A stretch of 64,000 nucleotides of DNA, taken from positions 337,213,302 through 337,277,301 of the forward strand of contig NC_081413.1 of the NCBI RefSeq assembly GCF_030272615.1. Reading direction: 5' to 3'. The notes beneath the pieces are model-generated. The model was not told where the DNA came from, made no database searches, and saw only the letters and a program-made list of their open reading frames with translations. This stretch comes from Cryptomeria japonica (Eukaryota; Streptophyta; Pinopsida; Cupressales; Cupressaceae). How positions within the stretch are numbered: position 1 is the stretch's first letter; each line of letters begins with the position of its first letter. Positions 33,802-46,900 of this stretch are shown one piece after another. The translations under genes were made by a program, and so were the position numbers.

Positions 33802-36800
33802 ATGCCAATTTACACAAGGTCTTCCTACCAAAGATTAGGATTGGATACACAAGATTTGTCAAAATACCCACCTTTGAGATGCACACAATCGAAGATGTCA
33901 GACAATGATGTTAAGAAGTTGGTCGAGGAAGCTTTAAATAAGCAACGAGAGGAGATGATGAGTCAATTTTCAAACCTCCTACAGAAGCAAAAACCCTCTG
34001 AATCTGAAACACCATTTCGTGGAAATACCCCTTTCAAAGTGCAGGTCAATTTCGACATCCCAAATTTTGAAGGAAAGGTCGATGCTGAAGCTGTTGATAA
34101 CTGGTTATCAAAGTTGGATAGGTACTTTTCTGTAAATAATTTCTCAGATGCTGAAAAGATAACATTTGCTCTCCTCAAAGCTGAAACCCATGTGAAATTA
34201 GCATGGGAAACCAAAGTAGCAAACAAAGAACAAGAATCAGTTGCTGAAGATGATTTTATACTATCTCTTGATAAGAAGCCCACATGGGGAGAATTTGTGG
34301 AATATATAAAAGAAGCTTACCTCCCGGAGGATATATATGAACAAAAATACATAGAATGGCAGCTTCTTCGCCAAAGGAGGGATCAGTCTGTGCAAGATTA
34401 CACCAATATATTCCATTCACTTTCAGCAAAACTCGGTATTAATGATTCAGAGAAGCATAGAATTTTAAAATATCGGAGTGGACTTCACAGGTATATTCAA
34501 ACAAAGATGGATTTTTTAAATATTGAGACATTGGCAACTGCCTATAAATATGCTACAAAAATTGAAGAAAAATCCAAGCAAAGATGGAAGAGGGACTACT
34601 TTGCAAACAACAAGCCAAGGGCTGAAGGTGGCAATAAATTTGCAGGGAAACAGGTGACCAAGGAACCTCATTCAAATTCACCCAAGAACACATGGTGGTC
34701 TACTAAAAAGACAGACACAGGCATGTGGTGTGAGCTGCATAGGTCCCCAACCCATAATACAAAGGATTGTCGAAGTATTAAAAATTTGATGACAGAAATA
34801 CGAGGGGAGGAAGCTGAACCTGAATCGCCACCAATAGATAATTCTAAGAAAGAGGAGAATGATTCCATCATAGAAGCAAACCCATATGCCGTAGTTGGAA
34901 CTGCTAAAGTATTTCCCCGTGAAGATGAAGAGAGACTTTTTCATTCACAGATGTGGGTTGATGGAAAGCCTCTACATTTTATTGTTGACAGTGGGAGTCA
35001 AAAGAATTTGATCTCTAGGGAGACAGTCAAAAGATTAAATTTGAAAGTGACAAGACACCCACAACCATACTCTATGGGATGGGTGAATGAGGGACAAGAT
35101 ATTCAAATCAATCAACAATGTCGATTGCCATATTCAATCAAGCCTTTCAAGGATGAAGTGATATGTGATGTAGCACCATTGGATGTATGCGATGTCTTGC
35201 TGGGGCAGCCATACATGTATCAGAGGCATGGGGTGTATGAGTCAAGGCCACGTAGTGTTACAATCAAGCTTGGTGAGAAGAGGTACCGAATACCAGAGGT
35301 ATGTCCAACAAAAACTGCATCTTTAATTAGTGCTAAACAATGTAAACGCTTGATTGCTCAAACTGGAGCTTTTATTGTACTCATGATTCGCCCTGAACAA
35401 ACAAAGTCAGTTGTTCTTAATACACATGCTAAGGTAACAGAGAATCAACAAAATCAAATAGATAAAATTTTGAAAGAATATCACAATGTGTTTACACCAC
35501 CAGTGGGAGTACCAACACACTGTCAAGTCAAGCACTCTATTGATTTAATTCCAGGCACACCGCTACCACATGAGCCAATATATAGGAGGTCAGTTTTGGA
35601 AAATAATAAGATTAAGAGACAAATTCAGGAGTTGATTCAGAAAGGACACATTCGTCCAAGTGCTTCACCTTGTGGAAGTCCAATTGTCCTTGCTAAAAAG
35701 AAAGATGGGACATGGAGGCTTTGTATTGATTATAGAGCATTAAACAAAATCTCTGTTAAAAATAGATATCCAATCCCTCGAATTGATGATTTGTTGGACC
35801 AACTTAGGGGGGCTAAATTCTTTACAAAAGTTGACTTGAAGTCTGGATACCACCAAGTACCAATTGATCCAGCAGATGTGTGGAAGACTGCATTTAAATC
35901 TAAGGAAGGTTTGTTTGAATGGTTGGTCATGCCTTTTGGCCTAACAAATGCCCCAGCCACATTTATGAGATTGATGAATGATGTGCTTAGACCATTCATT
36001 GATTCCTTTGTAGTTGTTTATTTGGATGACATACTCATCTTTAGCAGAACTTGGTCTGAGCATTTGCAGCATGTTGAACAAGTTCTTTCAACTCTGCAAA
36101 AACACAAACTTTATGCCAACATTGAGAAGTGTTCTTTTGGTATGCAGAGTATTCAATACTTAGGGTATATCATTGACATTGAGGGTGTTCATGTTGATCC
36201 AGCAAAGATTCAAATAATTCAAGATTGGCCATCTCCTAAAAATTTCACAGAGCTTCGCAGCTTCTTGGGCTTGGCCAACTTCTATCGTAGATTTGTGTTT
36301 GGTTTCTCACACATATCATGGCCTCTTAATCAATCACTCAGGGGTGGAGCACAAGCAAAATTTCAATGGACAGAGGCAAAACAACAAGCATTTGAGGAGT
36401 TAAAGAAAAGACTATGTTCAGCACCAGTATTGGTCCTTCCAGATCTACACCAAGCATTTGAGATAGAAACAGATGCATCAGATTATGCTCTTGGTGCGGT
36501 ACTCACACAAAATGGGCATCCTGTTGCCTATCACAGTGAAACTTTTTCTGATACAGTACGTAAGTATCCCACCTATGATAAGGAGTTGTATGCCATTGTT
36601 CAGGCTTGCAAACAATGGAAACACTATATACTGGGAAAAGAAACTGTTATACATACAGACCATAAACCACTCCAATTCTTGCAAACACAAGGAAAGCTAC
36701 AGAATGATAGACATTAACGGTGGTCAGTCTATTTACAACAATTTCACCTCAACATTCGTCATAAAAAAGGAAGCAGTAACAAGGTGGCAGATTGTTTGAG

Positions 36801-38328
36801 TAGGCCTCCAATTGCAGGTTTGACAATAGTGTTGGATTCATGCGGTCATCAATCATCCACTTGGGAACAACTATATAGTACTGACCCTGATTTTGCTAAC
36901 ATCCATAGTAATTTGGTAGAAGGAAAATCTGTCTCTGATTTTCACTTGCAGGATGGGTTTCTTTGCCATAATGGTCACATATGTGTACCCACCGAAGAAC
37001 GGAAGAAAATGATATGGGAAGCTCACTACAGTCGTGTTGCAGGACATTTTGGTATTGGTAAGACTACTGCTATCCTTCAAAAGTATTTCTATTGGCCAAA
37101 AATGAAGCAAGATGTCATTTCACATATACAAGCTTGTGCAGCCTGTGCAATTGCAAAACCAACAAACCGTAAGTTGGGTCTATACTTACCATTACCTATT
37201 CCTGATAAGCCATGGCAATCTATTTCAATGGATTTTATGTCTGGGCTTCCAACTACCAGGCGGGGGCATGATTGTGTATATGTTGTGGTAGATAGGTTTT
37301 CTAAAATGGCTATCATGGTGGCATGTAAAAAGATGATTTCTGCAGAAGATACTGCCAAGCTATTTTTTGAACATGTGTGGGTTCATTTTGGTTTGCCAAA
37401 AACCATTATTTCTGATAGGGATAGCAGGTTCATCAGCAAATTTTGGTCTGCACTATGGGCTAAAATGGACACGAAACTGACAAAGTCCACAGCATTCCAT
37501 CCTCAAACAGATGGGCAGACATAAGTGGTGAATCGAATGATTATTCATATTTTACGGATGTATCATTCAAAACATCCTCGCACGTGGGATGAAAGCTTAC
37601 CCTATGTGCAACACAGCTACAACCGTGCACTCCATAGTACTACAGGGCACAGTCCATTTGAGGTTTCTCTTGGGTACCAGCCATTGGCACCTATGGATGT
37701 AGCAATACCATCTCTACAGTCTAGCAGTCCATTGAATGGTGACAAGGAGGTAGATAAAGCAGAAAAATTCATTGATAACATTAGACACCTACAACAACAA
37801 GTTCATGAGATATTGGAGCAGAGTAATCAGAAATATAAGGAAAGACATGATAAACATAGAACTCCCCATCAGTTTCAGGTTGGTGACAAGGTATGGTTAC
37901 ATTTTCAGAAAGAGCGTCTGCATGGACCAAATAGGAAGCTCCGACCTCTTCGTTATGGACCATACACTATTGTGAAACAAGTTGGTGAGAATGCTTTTGA
38001 ACTTAATTTGCCATCCTTTTTGGGACTGCATCCAGTTTTCAATGTGGAGTTGTTGAGACCCTATTTTCCTCCTTTATTGGATATCTCCCAAGCTACTGAA
38101 TACATTCAAGCTGCAGAGTTAAACCCCTCTACTACTGCTCCAGTCCAGTGTGACCATGTTACTGAAGCCATTTTAAAGACTTTGAGAAATCAGAAAATCC
38201 CTTTGTATTGGGTGGTTCGAGCTGGTCAGCATTCTCATCAAGGCAAGTGGCTTACTAAGGAACAAATTGAAGAACAATTTCCTCATCTGTTGCAGCAGAT
38301 TAGTGCAATGGGGCCCATTGCCTCTTAA
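33802..38328 (+). pseudogene. Ty3/gypsy gag-pol polyprotein with two stop codons
   Basis: One frame of about 1,508 codons from ATG 33802. Gag lies at about residues 80-265. A zinc-knuckle-like CELH...H...C motif is near residues 310-323. The aspartic protease DSG triad is near residue 396. The reverse transcriptase spans about 600-800 with the YLDD catalytic box near 740. RNase H has DASDYALG near 891, DKELYAI and TDHKPL. The integrase has an HHCC zinc site near 1075-1118 and catalytic Asp residues near 1144 and 1205. A chromodomain-like tail follows near 1440-1500. In-frame TAA codons occur at 36715-36717 (codon 972, after RNase H) and 37522-37524 (codon 1241). The second sits at the DD35E glutamate position, with exactly 35 codons between it and the second Asp. 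No frameshift was found. The rest is well preserved, so the copy decayed only slightly. Confidence 0.97.
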
Positions 38329-38339
38329 GGGGGGAGGAA
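38327..38339 (+). other. Polypurine tract
   Basis: AAGGGGGGAGGAA immediately before the 3' LTR, overlapping the final stop codon of the polyprotein by two bases. Confidence 0.9.
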
Positions 38340-38827
38340 TGATCAGGATTAAATTGGGAAAATATTGAAATCTAATTTTCAAAATTTTCTATGTTTTAGT
38401 AAATTGCAATTTTGAGGGTCTTCGGTGCATTTTTGGACAAATGTTGGGAAGAGACATCTTCGATGTTTCCGAAATTTGGTTCTAGATTATTTGAATACCT
38501 TTCCAACGCATCAAACGGTTTGTAATTCGGAGCTAGGATGAGAAAGTTATGCCTTCTCAAAGTGGACTAAATTTTATATTTAGTTTTTTGATAATTTTGA
38601 TAGTTTTAGTAGTTTAATTGTAATAAACATTATTGTGACTCTTCGTTTCAATTCCAAGGGATTTGTGTGACCCTTGGGATACATTCGACTTGTATAAACT
38701 CCAATTTTGAATAGAATGGAGACAGTTTTTGGCTTGCAATCTTCTTGTTGTCAATTTTTGTGTTGAAATCTACAATACCGCAGGTATCACACCAGGTATT
38801 GTAATCTGGTTTTCATAAATCAGATCA
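38340..38827 (+). repeat. 3' LTR of the gypsy element, 488 bp
   Basis: Same termini as the 5' LTR and nearly identical throughout. It is followed at once by the CTCTC target duplicate. Confidence 0.97.
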
Positions 38828-38832
38828 CTCTC

Positions 38833-40964
38833 ATTGCAACCACCTTGGAGAACAGGGTCTTCTCCTGTTCACCTGTAACTCACTCGCATTATGGACAAAT
38901 GGCATGTGGGTAGAGCCTACAAGAGCTTCTTCTTTTCCTTTCTCTCAAAACCCCACGAGGGTGACACTTGGTACTATTTGATGTGAACTCCCGCCCCCCC
39001 GAAGAAAAAATCCTGAGCATGGGGCCAACGGGTGGCAGATACGTGTGCCTTAAAGGAATGATGGGTTGCCACATTACTAAAAAAACCTCGCCAGACTGCC
39101 AAGTGGTGCTTTCTAATGCGGGTTTGTCACATTCAAAAACTATATTTGAAAAGATTAAAATAAATAAAGAGAGGACTGTGAACCTTAGAAATACAAATAA
39201 ATTTATGATTCAGTCTCAGGGATCGTTGTAGATGAATCTATAGATTTGACAACACTTTGGGGATCACCTGCGAGGAAAGGAACTCAAAACTCTAGATCAC
39301 ATTAAAATTGCACACATAAAAAAGGGAAGGCTGTGAGAGGATTCATAATTTCAAGCCCACAAATTGCAACGAAGCCCAATTTGTTTCGAATGGTTAACTA
39401 TGCAATTGCAAGGCCTCAAAAGCCTTATCCAAATCAATCATCTCTCAAAGGAGATGTTAGCTCAAATCAATCATCTCTCAAAGGAGATGTTATAAGCTAG
39501 AGAAACTAGCACAACCTTCATATGAAAGTTGAGTTCCGCAAGGGATGTAATATTTGTTCAACCTCTGCAATGTTGGGATCAGAGCCTAGGGCCTACAAAG
39601 GAGTTTAATCTTGTTGTTTCTTCTTTGGAAATTGCTTCATTTGATCTTCAATCAACACTATCCCATTTAAAATGAAAGGGGATGGGAGGCCTAGTTGCAT
39701 GAGTTCCTCAATCCGACCCTTTATATGTATTATAGTGAGCTCAAGGGCTTTAGGACATTTTTTTCTCTTGACAAAAGGGGCACAATTTTAGTCTTGACAA
39801 TGGTCATAAAATGTGGGAAGGAATTTCCCTCCCACGTCTCTCAAAATTTTAAACACATTTTATGTAGTGGGGTATAAAAGCAAGCCTTACCCCCTCATTT
39901 GAACATCTCTCCCTAAGTTCACAATTCAACTTCTCAAGAGTAAGATTCAAATTTAAGTGAGCAAGCAATCAAGCATTTTCAAGACATTGAAGGAGATGTC
40001 AAGTATTTGTGTGTAGGTGATAAGTTCAAGAGTTGTAAATCTAGAATCAAACATAATAACACAGATAAATAGAGACAACTCACTCTGAGCTATAGTGTCT
40101 GACGAATTTCTCACAAAACTTCTGGGCTAGATTCTGAGCAACATTCTGTGTTTCAAAATAGTTCATTTCTTCAACATCCGACATTCCCAAGATAGATTTG
40201 ATTGGAGCTACTTTGTCTCGAGCTTTTAGGCCCATTTTCTAGTTAAAAGTTCCATTCATCTTCCTCTTCTTAGATTTGAGATTACACTTTATACCTGATT
40301 TGCAATTGCCTATTCGTATGCATTTAGGTCAATTTTCCATCTTTAGCCCTAGATCTAGCATTCATCTTCAAATCTTTGGTATCCATTGAACCCCCAACTA
40401 AAGAGGAGTGAAATCTAATCAACATTCAACTGTTTTCATATAAATTAGGTTGAATCTATTGATTTCATCTACTCTCCAATGTAATGTTGTGGAAATAGGT
40501 CTAGTTTGCATGCCTAAATAGATAAACACCTACTTTTCCTACATCACATTTTGGTGAACTTGACATAGTGCTTGCATTAATTTTGATTTTTCATTTTAGA
40601 TTTGATTTATATGCATCTATTTTAATTACATTTTTAATCATTTTTTAATTACATCATTTATGCATTTAAATTGCATGATTTTCAAGGTCTGGTTCACAAA
40701 AACCCTAATTTTTTTGATAAAATTGATTTGTGGGTTGCATATAATTTCCGATTCATATGCTAAGATCTAATTGTTATCGCATGAAATTTTAAAATTTAGA
40801 AGCATTTATTTATCACATCTATCATTTTTCTAGTGCATTTCATTGGTTAATCAACCATTTTAGTAAAAAATGCATTATTTAATCATTTATTTAGCTTTCA
40901 TTTTCAATTACATAAGAAGTATTATGAGTATAAACCCATTCACTTAGCCTTTCCCTCTTTGTGC
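38833..40964 (+). other. LTR-like and leader-like sequence of a decayed element
   Basis: No gene. A GGGTATAAAAGC TATA box at 39873-39879, followed by TC- and CA-rich sequence, looks like an LTR promoter and start region on the plus strand. TTTTGGTGAACTTGACATAG near 40551 could be an old primer binding site. The gag fragment at 40965 follows. LTR termini could not be fixed. Confidence 0.35.
39430..39492. repeat. 30-bp direct repeat, period 33
   Basis: Identical copies at 39430-39459 and 39463-39492, starting CAAATCAATCATCTCTC and separated by 3 bp. Confidence 0.9.
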
Positions 40965-41426
40965 ATGGGTTTCACTACCCTTTCACCTACATCCAATATC
41001 CTGGTGAGAAGAAGTTATAGACTTATGGCTTACCAAATTTTAAATACTAAGGGGTGTGAGCTAGGATTGAATAACCTATTCCATGGGAACTTGAGGGAAT
41101 CCTCAATCCCTACACAAGACATACCTAACATTATGGATAACCATTCCCCTCGCACTCCTCATGATGAGGATGAATCCCTAAATCGAGTAACTATTGACAA
41201 ATTGGGGAAGCTTGACAATGAGTTGGATAAGCTTCAACAATGGATGGGTCAAGAACACTCGAATAGTGAGGCAATCCCCTTGATTGAAGGCTTGAGGAGA
41301 ATGATTCAAAGTGATGAAAATGGTGTAGAAGTGTTACGTGACATTGCTCATATTGTTGACTCTAATGTTATACTAATAAAAAGTTGTGTCAAAGATCTTG
41401 CAGGTTTTTCCAATCCTACAACTTGA
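40965..41426 (+). pseudogene. Gag N-terminal fragment of a decayed gypsy-like element
   Basis: A frame from ATG 40965 gives 153 residues with a helical, charged middle (LGKLDNELDKLQQW, IEGLRRMIQSDENG) and a probable coiled coil. After its stop the sequence continues as a P/T/Y-rich stretch (MPTYLPNVPTYTSS). A similar P/T/Y-rich stretch precedes the gag core at 42795, which suggests that the two blocks were once one gag gene split by later sequence. The link is inferred from order and composition. Confidence 0.35.
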
Positions 41427-42794
41427 GTTGAGCATTCCGTTATTATGCCTACATATTTGCCTAATGTGCCTACTTATACATCTTCCATCATGACTACATC
41501 AACACAATTTTAACCCTACACATGTTAGTAATGGGGGCAATTCTATTTGTAGATTATAACTAGTATAGTTTACACCTCATGTTTGTGCTCCTACTTTAGT
41601 GTGTGTTGTTTTCATTCCCCCTAGGTCCATTTTGGTTCATTTTACTCCAACCTTGATGTCACTTCTTGACACCATTGTGTGGGCCCCATCTCGAAGAATG
41701 TCTTATCCCATTTCCTTTTTGTTGGTCTTGTTTTTGGAGGACCAGGGGGTGGAGCGCCTTGGTCCTAGACCAGGGCACCCCAAAATGCCTTGGCCCCCCT
41801 TAAACATGCCCCAATTTGAAATGGGGTAGGCCCTTTCTCTCCTTGATAGCATTTGGTCCTTGTGGCTACACTTGACCATTGGAGGTCGGCCTAATCGGTA
41901 ATTTACCTAGGGAACCCTCTATAAAGGCATCCTATCAATTCATTTTGACATCACTCATATACCCCATCATTCGTGCATTTGTGAAGCATTCATCATCAAG
42001 CATTTCTAGAGATTCAAGGTTGCATTTCATCCTTCAAGCATTGTGGAACAAAGTTGCATCAATCTTCATGCAAGCATGTGTGTGTGGTTAGGGTTTTTCA
42101 TGTTCATGTGTTTGTCATGTCATTACATTCAAAGAGAATTGCATCATCGTAAATATTTGCAAATCTGAGGTATATCTCCTTAGCATTTACTTTAGTATTT
42201 ACATTATTTCATTCAAGGTTAATTCCCAAACCAGGGTTTGACCTAAGGCAAACCCCCATCCACAACCCTATTTACTTTCTTTCTATGTGTAGAGAATAGG
42301 GTCAAGAGCTATACTCCGGGATTTCGACAGAGTTGACGATGACAAATAGGTTCAATTTTTGATGGAGGAAAATTCGGAGGACCAGAGTGAATCTATACTA
42401 CCTGGTCCTAAAAAATCAGACTGAACTTCTGGGAACAAGTTCTAAATATCTTAATTTGCCCAGATCTTAGTTTGTGGCTCCATGGGATATCTTTAGTAGT
42501 CTGTTTCCGATAGTTTACTTCAATCATTCTTTGTTTTACCCTAATTTCACAATTATAATCCAATCTTCAACTAGAAAGAGGGGGCAAACACATAAAAAAT
42601 AAATCTAATCATAATTTTAGTCCTTTCCATATTTGGATTATGCCTAGATCCATTAGGTTCAACCCTCTTTCAGTGTAGAGGTTCACAAGGAAAAAATAGT
42701 GGTCTTACTATCTTAATTGGTGGAACCCTAGTTTTTCCACCATTACACTATTGATGAATACTCTTACATAATTCCTTCCACTAGCCTTCCATTT
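41427..42794 (+). other. Probable LTR-type insertion between two gag blocks
   Basis: A CCCTCTATAAAGGC TATA box at 41920-41926 with CA-rich downstream sequence indicates an LTR-like promoter on the plus strand. A candidate start is TGATGTCACTTC near 41652. No matching target duplication was found, so the ends are open. Confidence 0.35.
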
Positions 42795-43650
42795 GTGTCA
42801 CAATCATCTCCAATACCTACCTACCATAATGTCACACCTCCCTATTCTCAAGCTCCACCTATATACCCTACCATTACACCTCCATCACAATCCAACATGG
42901 CCAATTCCAATTCATCCACCAAAGCCACTATAAACAATCTAGATCAAAGTGTCTCATCCTTACAACAACAATTGGCTTATTTAACCCAATCCAAACTTAA
43001 TGTTCCCTCATGTGATATAGCTAGCCCACTCTTGGATGACATTGTCCGCATTATTACTCTTCAATACATAGATATTCCCCATTTGGAGTTATACAATGGA
43101 AAATGTGATGTCCAAACTCATGTGAAAATATTCTAAACATTGTGTAGTGACTTCTCTCATTATCATAGACTTGTCACAAAACTATTCACTCATACCTTTA
43201 GAGATAAGGCTTTGCAATTTTATTGTTCCTTTCCTCCTCGATCAATTCATTCTTTTTAACAATTAGCTAATGCATTTGTCCATCATTTTCAAAACAATAT
43301 TGGTCCTTAAAATACTTTAATTGATTTGATGCATTGTAAATAAGGAGTTAAAGAAAAAGTGACTGATTTCATTGGTAGATATAAACATTTGCATGGACAA
43401 ATTTCTTATCCTATGTCTGATGGTGATGTTCAAAGAATTTTTATTAATAATTTGCAAAAATAAATTAGAGTTAAGCTTCTATTTTCTAATTTTCAATCTT
43501 TCACACATTTATGCACAATGCTTCATAATTATTAGCTTCAAGTGAGTCAATTTGAATCTTCTTCAACAATGGCTACGATTGATTAGAATGATGGTACTCA
43601 ACAACAATCATTTCAAACATTAAAAAAATAAACCAATTTATCAAGATCAA
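42795..43650 (+). pseudogene. Gypsy gag core, decayed
   Basis: A P/T-rich leader (about 42795-42900) is followed by a coiled segment LDQSVSSLQQQLAYL. The retrotransposon gag domain then reads through stops: IPHLELYNGKCDVQTHVKIF, FTHTFRDKALQFYCSFPP, LANAFVHHFQNN and VKEKVTDFIGRYKHLHGQ. This is the capsid-domain pattern of Ty3/gypsy elements. Single stops at about 43135, 43258, 43310, 43340 and 43462 break it. No protease or polymerase follows; recognisable sequence ends near 43700. Confidence 0.7.
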
Positions 43651-43977
43651 CCATAATTCTTCCAATCACATTGATACACAAGTGGCAAACACAATTCCAG
43701 GTGTGGCCCCTTTATCATACATCATAATTATACTCCTCTTTTTGAATTTTGCATAGTATAATTATTAGATTAATTAATTCTATTGTGATGAAGCTTCCTC
43801 CCATCAAACTCATACACACCTCTAAAAAAGTATAAAATAACATCAATATTCATTTATACAGTTAAAAAGTATAAAATATCACCAATTAGACAATTACAGT
43901 TTGCATTTTGCAATAGCCCATGGGATTCAATATGAATTGAAGTAAAAACTATAAATACCTATAAAATGTTGTTTTGT

Positions 43978-46900
43978 CAATTGTCAATGCCATCCAATTC
44001 AAAATGCCAATCAGAATCTGACTCCTCCTGTTCTACAATTTCTTCTACATCCTCTGAAACATCTTGTTGTGTCTGCGTACCTCCGCTTAAAATAAAACCA
44101 TCACTGTCATTCGTTCCACCACCATCAATTTATCCACTAGAAACACTACTAGCCTTTGAAGTGTTGCAAAATCCTCTCCTCCCAGTAATGGAATTCTAGA
44201 TTGTTAGTGCCCTTTCATAAGGAAAACTCTCAACATCATACTTGTATACACCCTCAAACTATTTTCCAAATTCTTGTCTAGTTTGTTTCTCGTCTTTGAT
44301 TTCAATTACCCCAAAGCATTGAAAGCTATCTCATCCTCAATAGATCCCAATATCATGGTTTGACATAAATCAACAAGTTTGATGAATTCTGACAGTGCAT
44401 CAGACAATACTATGCTTTGAGTTATTTTCCGCCAAACCATTGTTATTGATCTCGATCGGTGGGGAATTTACAATGCCTTAGCCTGCTCCATCATTGCTGT
44501 TGAATATTCAGATGATTGGTGTGAGAGCTTATGTTTATCTAAAATTCCTTCTATTTCTATTTCCTTTCCATCGACATTGCATATGGATTTCTTACAAAAA
44601 TGATCAATCAAGCACTATAACTTGTTAAAATAATCCTTTTTACTACAACTGAGCCAATAATTAGGATACACAATAGACATGGCTTCTAATAGTTCATCTT
44701 GATGGAATCAACTTACAATCTCATCTGAAACCTCTTTCACAATATTATTTAAAGTATCTTTTACAGAATTGACGATTTTGTTAAAAGCTTCCTTGGTAAC
44801 ATGTACATCTCTCATTCTACTTGAGCACCTGCAACCACTAGTAGATATGCCATACTGGTGCATTGGTATCTCATATACACGTATGTGTATACATAACTCT
44901 CTGCTAGTGTTAAAATTTTAAAAAATATCAGGATTTTCTAGATTTGTCATCAGATGCTAGCTAGCAAATTCTTCCTTTATAAAAGGCTCTCGTGATAGAT
45001 ACATATTATCAAGGGTCATTACTAACCTTCTACATAGACTAGTATATTCTTGAATATACAGAGTTCTTCCTTGAGATACGTTCACAAGCTTTCTCATTTC
45101 ATTCAAAAGGGGGAGAATACCATTCAATGTTAAGAGTGTCTCTACGTCACTTAACCTATGTAAATGCTCAGAAGCTTTGTCTATCGACCCTTGTTGTTCA
45201 TACATTAGATCAATCAGGGATTTATATTCAGAGAAAAATCTTTCTGCTGGTCCCCACAAGGAGATCCATTTGGTATCAACATCATTAAGAAGCTTGTTTC
45301 CATCGGTTATTCCCTCGACAAATTTTTGATATTTTGCAAATCGTTTGGGACTTTGATAGAAGAATAAGTATAGCTCGCAAACCGGATTTTCAACTCTAGC
45401 AATTTGATGCTCTGCAAAATGGACAACGTTAGACAAAAGCCTGTGGTGGTATAACACACAAAAACACAAGAAACAAAGACAAACGTTAGTGTTAATCAAC
45501 CAAAAACTAGTCTAAGCAGGCATACCAAAAGAGACACTAAAAACATGATAAAATATTTGACTATGGAAGTAAATACAACAAGAAATCTCCAAATGCCTTC
45601 TCCCATGCTCTTAGCTCCTTCTCCCTTGTTCCTCTCCTCTCCAAGTTCCAAATTAGTGTAGCTCTCAACAACTTTTTTGCACTATGGATGCCTTATGGAG
45701 GTTCAAGATTGTAGATGATTATGAAAAGTATTCAAATGCAAGCTTAATAACCAAAGAAAGATGAGTTATCTAAATGCTATTTGTTAATTTTAACCAAAAG
45801 AGTGAATATGACTAATTATGCTAAAATGCTCTCTAAAATTCTCTATAACTTAGATGCATACAAGTTTTCAGGATCTGGATTATGAAGAAATGGGCTCTAT
45901 TTATAGGAAAAATGGAGCAATGGATGGTTGAGATTGAGCAATCTCAACAAAGGTCAGGATTGAATCATATTCAATCCATGTGAGGACTTTCAACCCAATC
46001 CCAGGATGACAAGTGTCAATATGAGATAGGTTGAGAGGAGAGGGAATACACATTAAATGCTTGACATGACCTGAGAGTTAACTTGGGAGTTAAGGTCAAG
46101 GTTGGGTTGAGTGAATAAATTCTTTATTCAAAGAATAAAGCTTTTATCCAATGGATAAACTCTTGTGCAAAGGTTAAAGGGATAACCATGGTCAAAGCAA
46201 TAAATGCTTGAGGAGACACATGAGTCACATGAGGGTTGAGTTAGGGGTTAACCATAAATGGTCATGTAAGAGCCATAAGTGGTTTGGAAGACTTTAGAGG
46301 TTAATTTGTTGATCACACAAAGCATTTAATGCTTTTCAAAGACTTTGAAGTCTTTGAGAAGCGACTCCAAGTTGCTTAGGAATGTGACAATAATTAGGGG
46401 ATGGATTGGGTTAATTAGGAAGGGTTGAGAAGAATCTAGAAGGGGGTTAGGATTGCAAGTGGGTTTGGTGGGTGAGGGAAAATAGGATTTTAATTAAAAT
46501 AAAATTAATTTATTTCAATTTGTGGTTGCAACTTGCATTTGTAGGAAAATACAAGTGGGGGGGAATAAATGATTTAAATAAATATTTTTTAATTATTGAA
46601 GAAAGGGGATTACATTAAATAAATAACATTTATTCATTTAATTGATTGTGATTTTGGTTTAATGAATGAATTAAAATAAATTGAATAATTTATTTAATTA
46701 ATAGGAGAATGTTTGAAGATGAATTAATTAAATATTAATTTAATTAATTGATGGCTAGTGGGTTTTTAATCAAATAAATAGAAAATATTCATTTAATTAA
46801 AATGGACAGATTTATGTGACTACACAATTGAATCAAATTTGCTCACAATTCTAAAAGCTAAATTTAGTCCGTGGGCCTTGCAGTGAATGCCAATCACGTA

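Larger units (their letters stand above)
33281..38832 (+). mobile_element. Complete, young Ty3/gypsy LTR retrotransposon
   Basis: The element runs from 33286 to 38827 (5,542 bp). It has LTRs at both ends, a perfect 5-bp target duplication CTCTC (33281-33285 and 38828-38832), a tRNA-iMet-type primer binding site, one gag-pol frame in the order protease, reverse transcriptase, RNase H, integrase, and a polypurine tract. Integrase after RNase H makes it Ty3/gypsy. The LTRs differ by two substitutions and one indel, so insertion was recent. Two in-frame stops make this copy non-autonomous. Confidence 0.97.
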
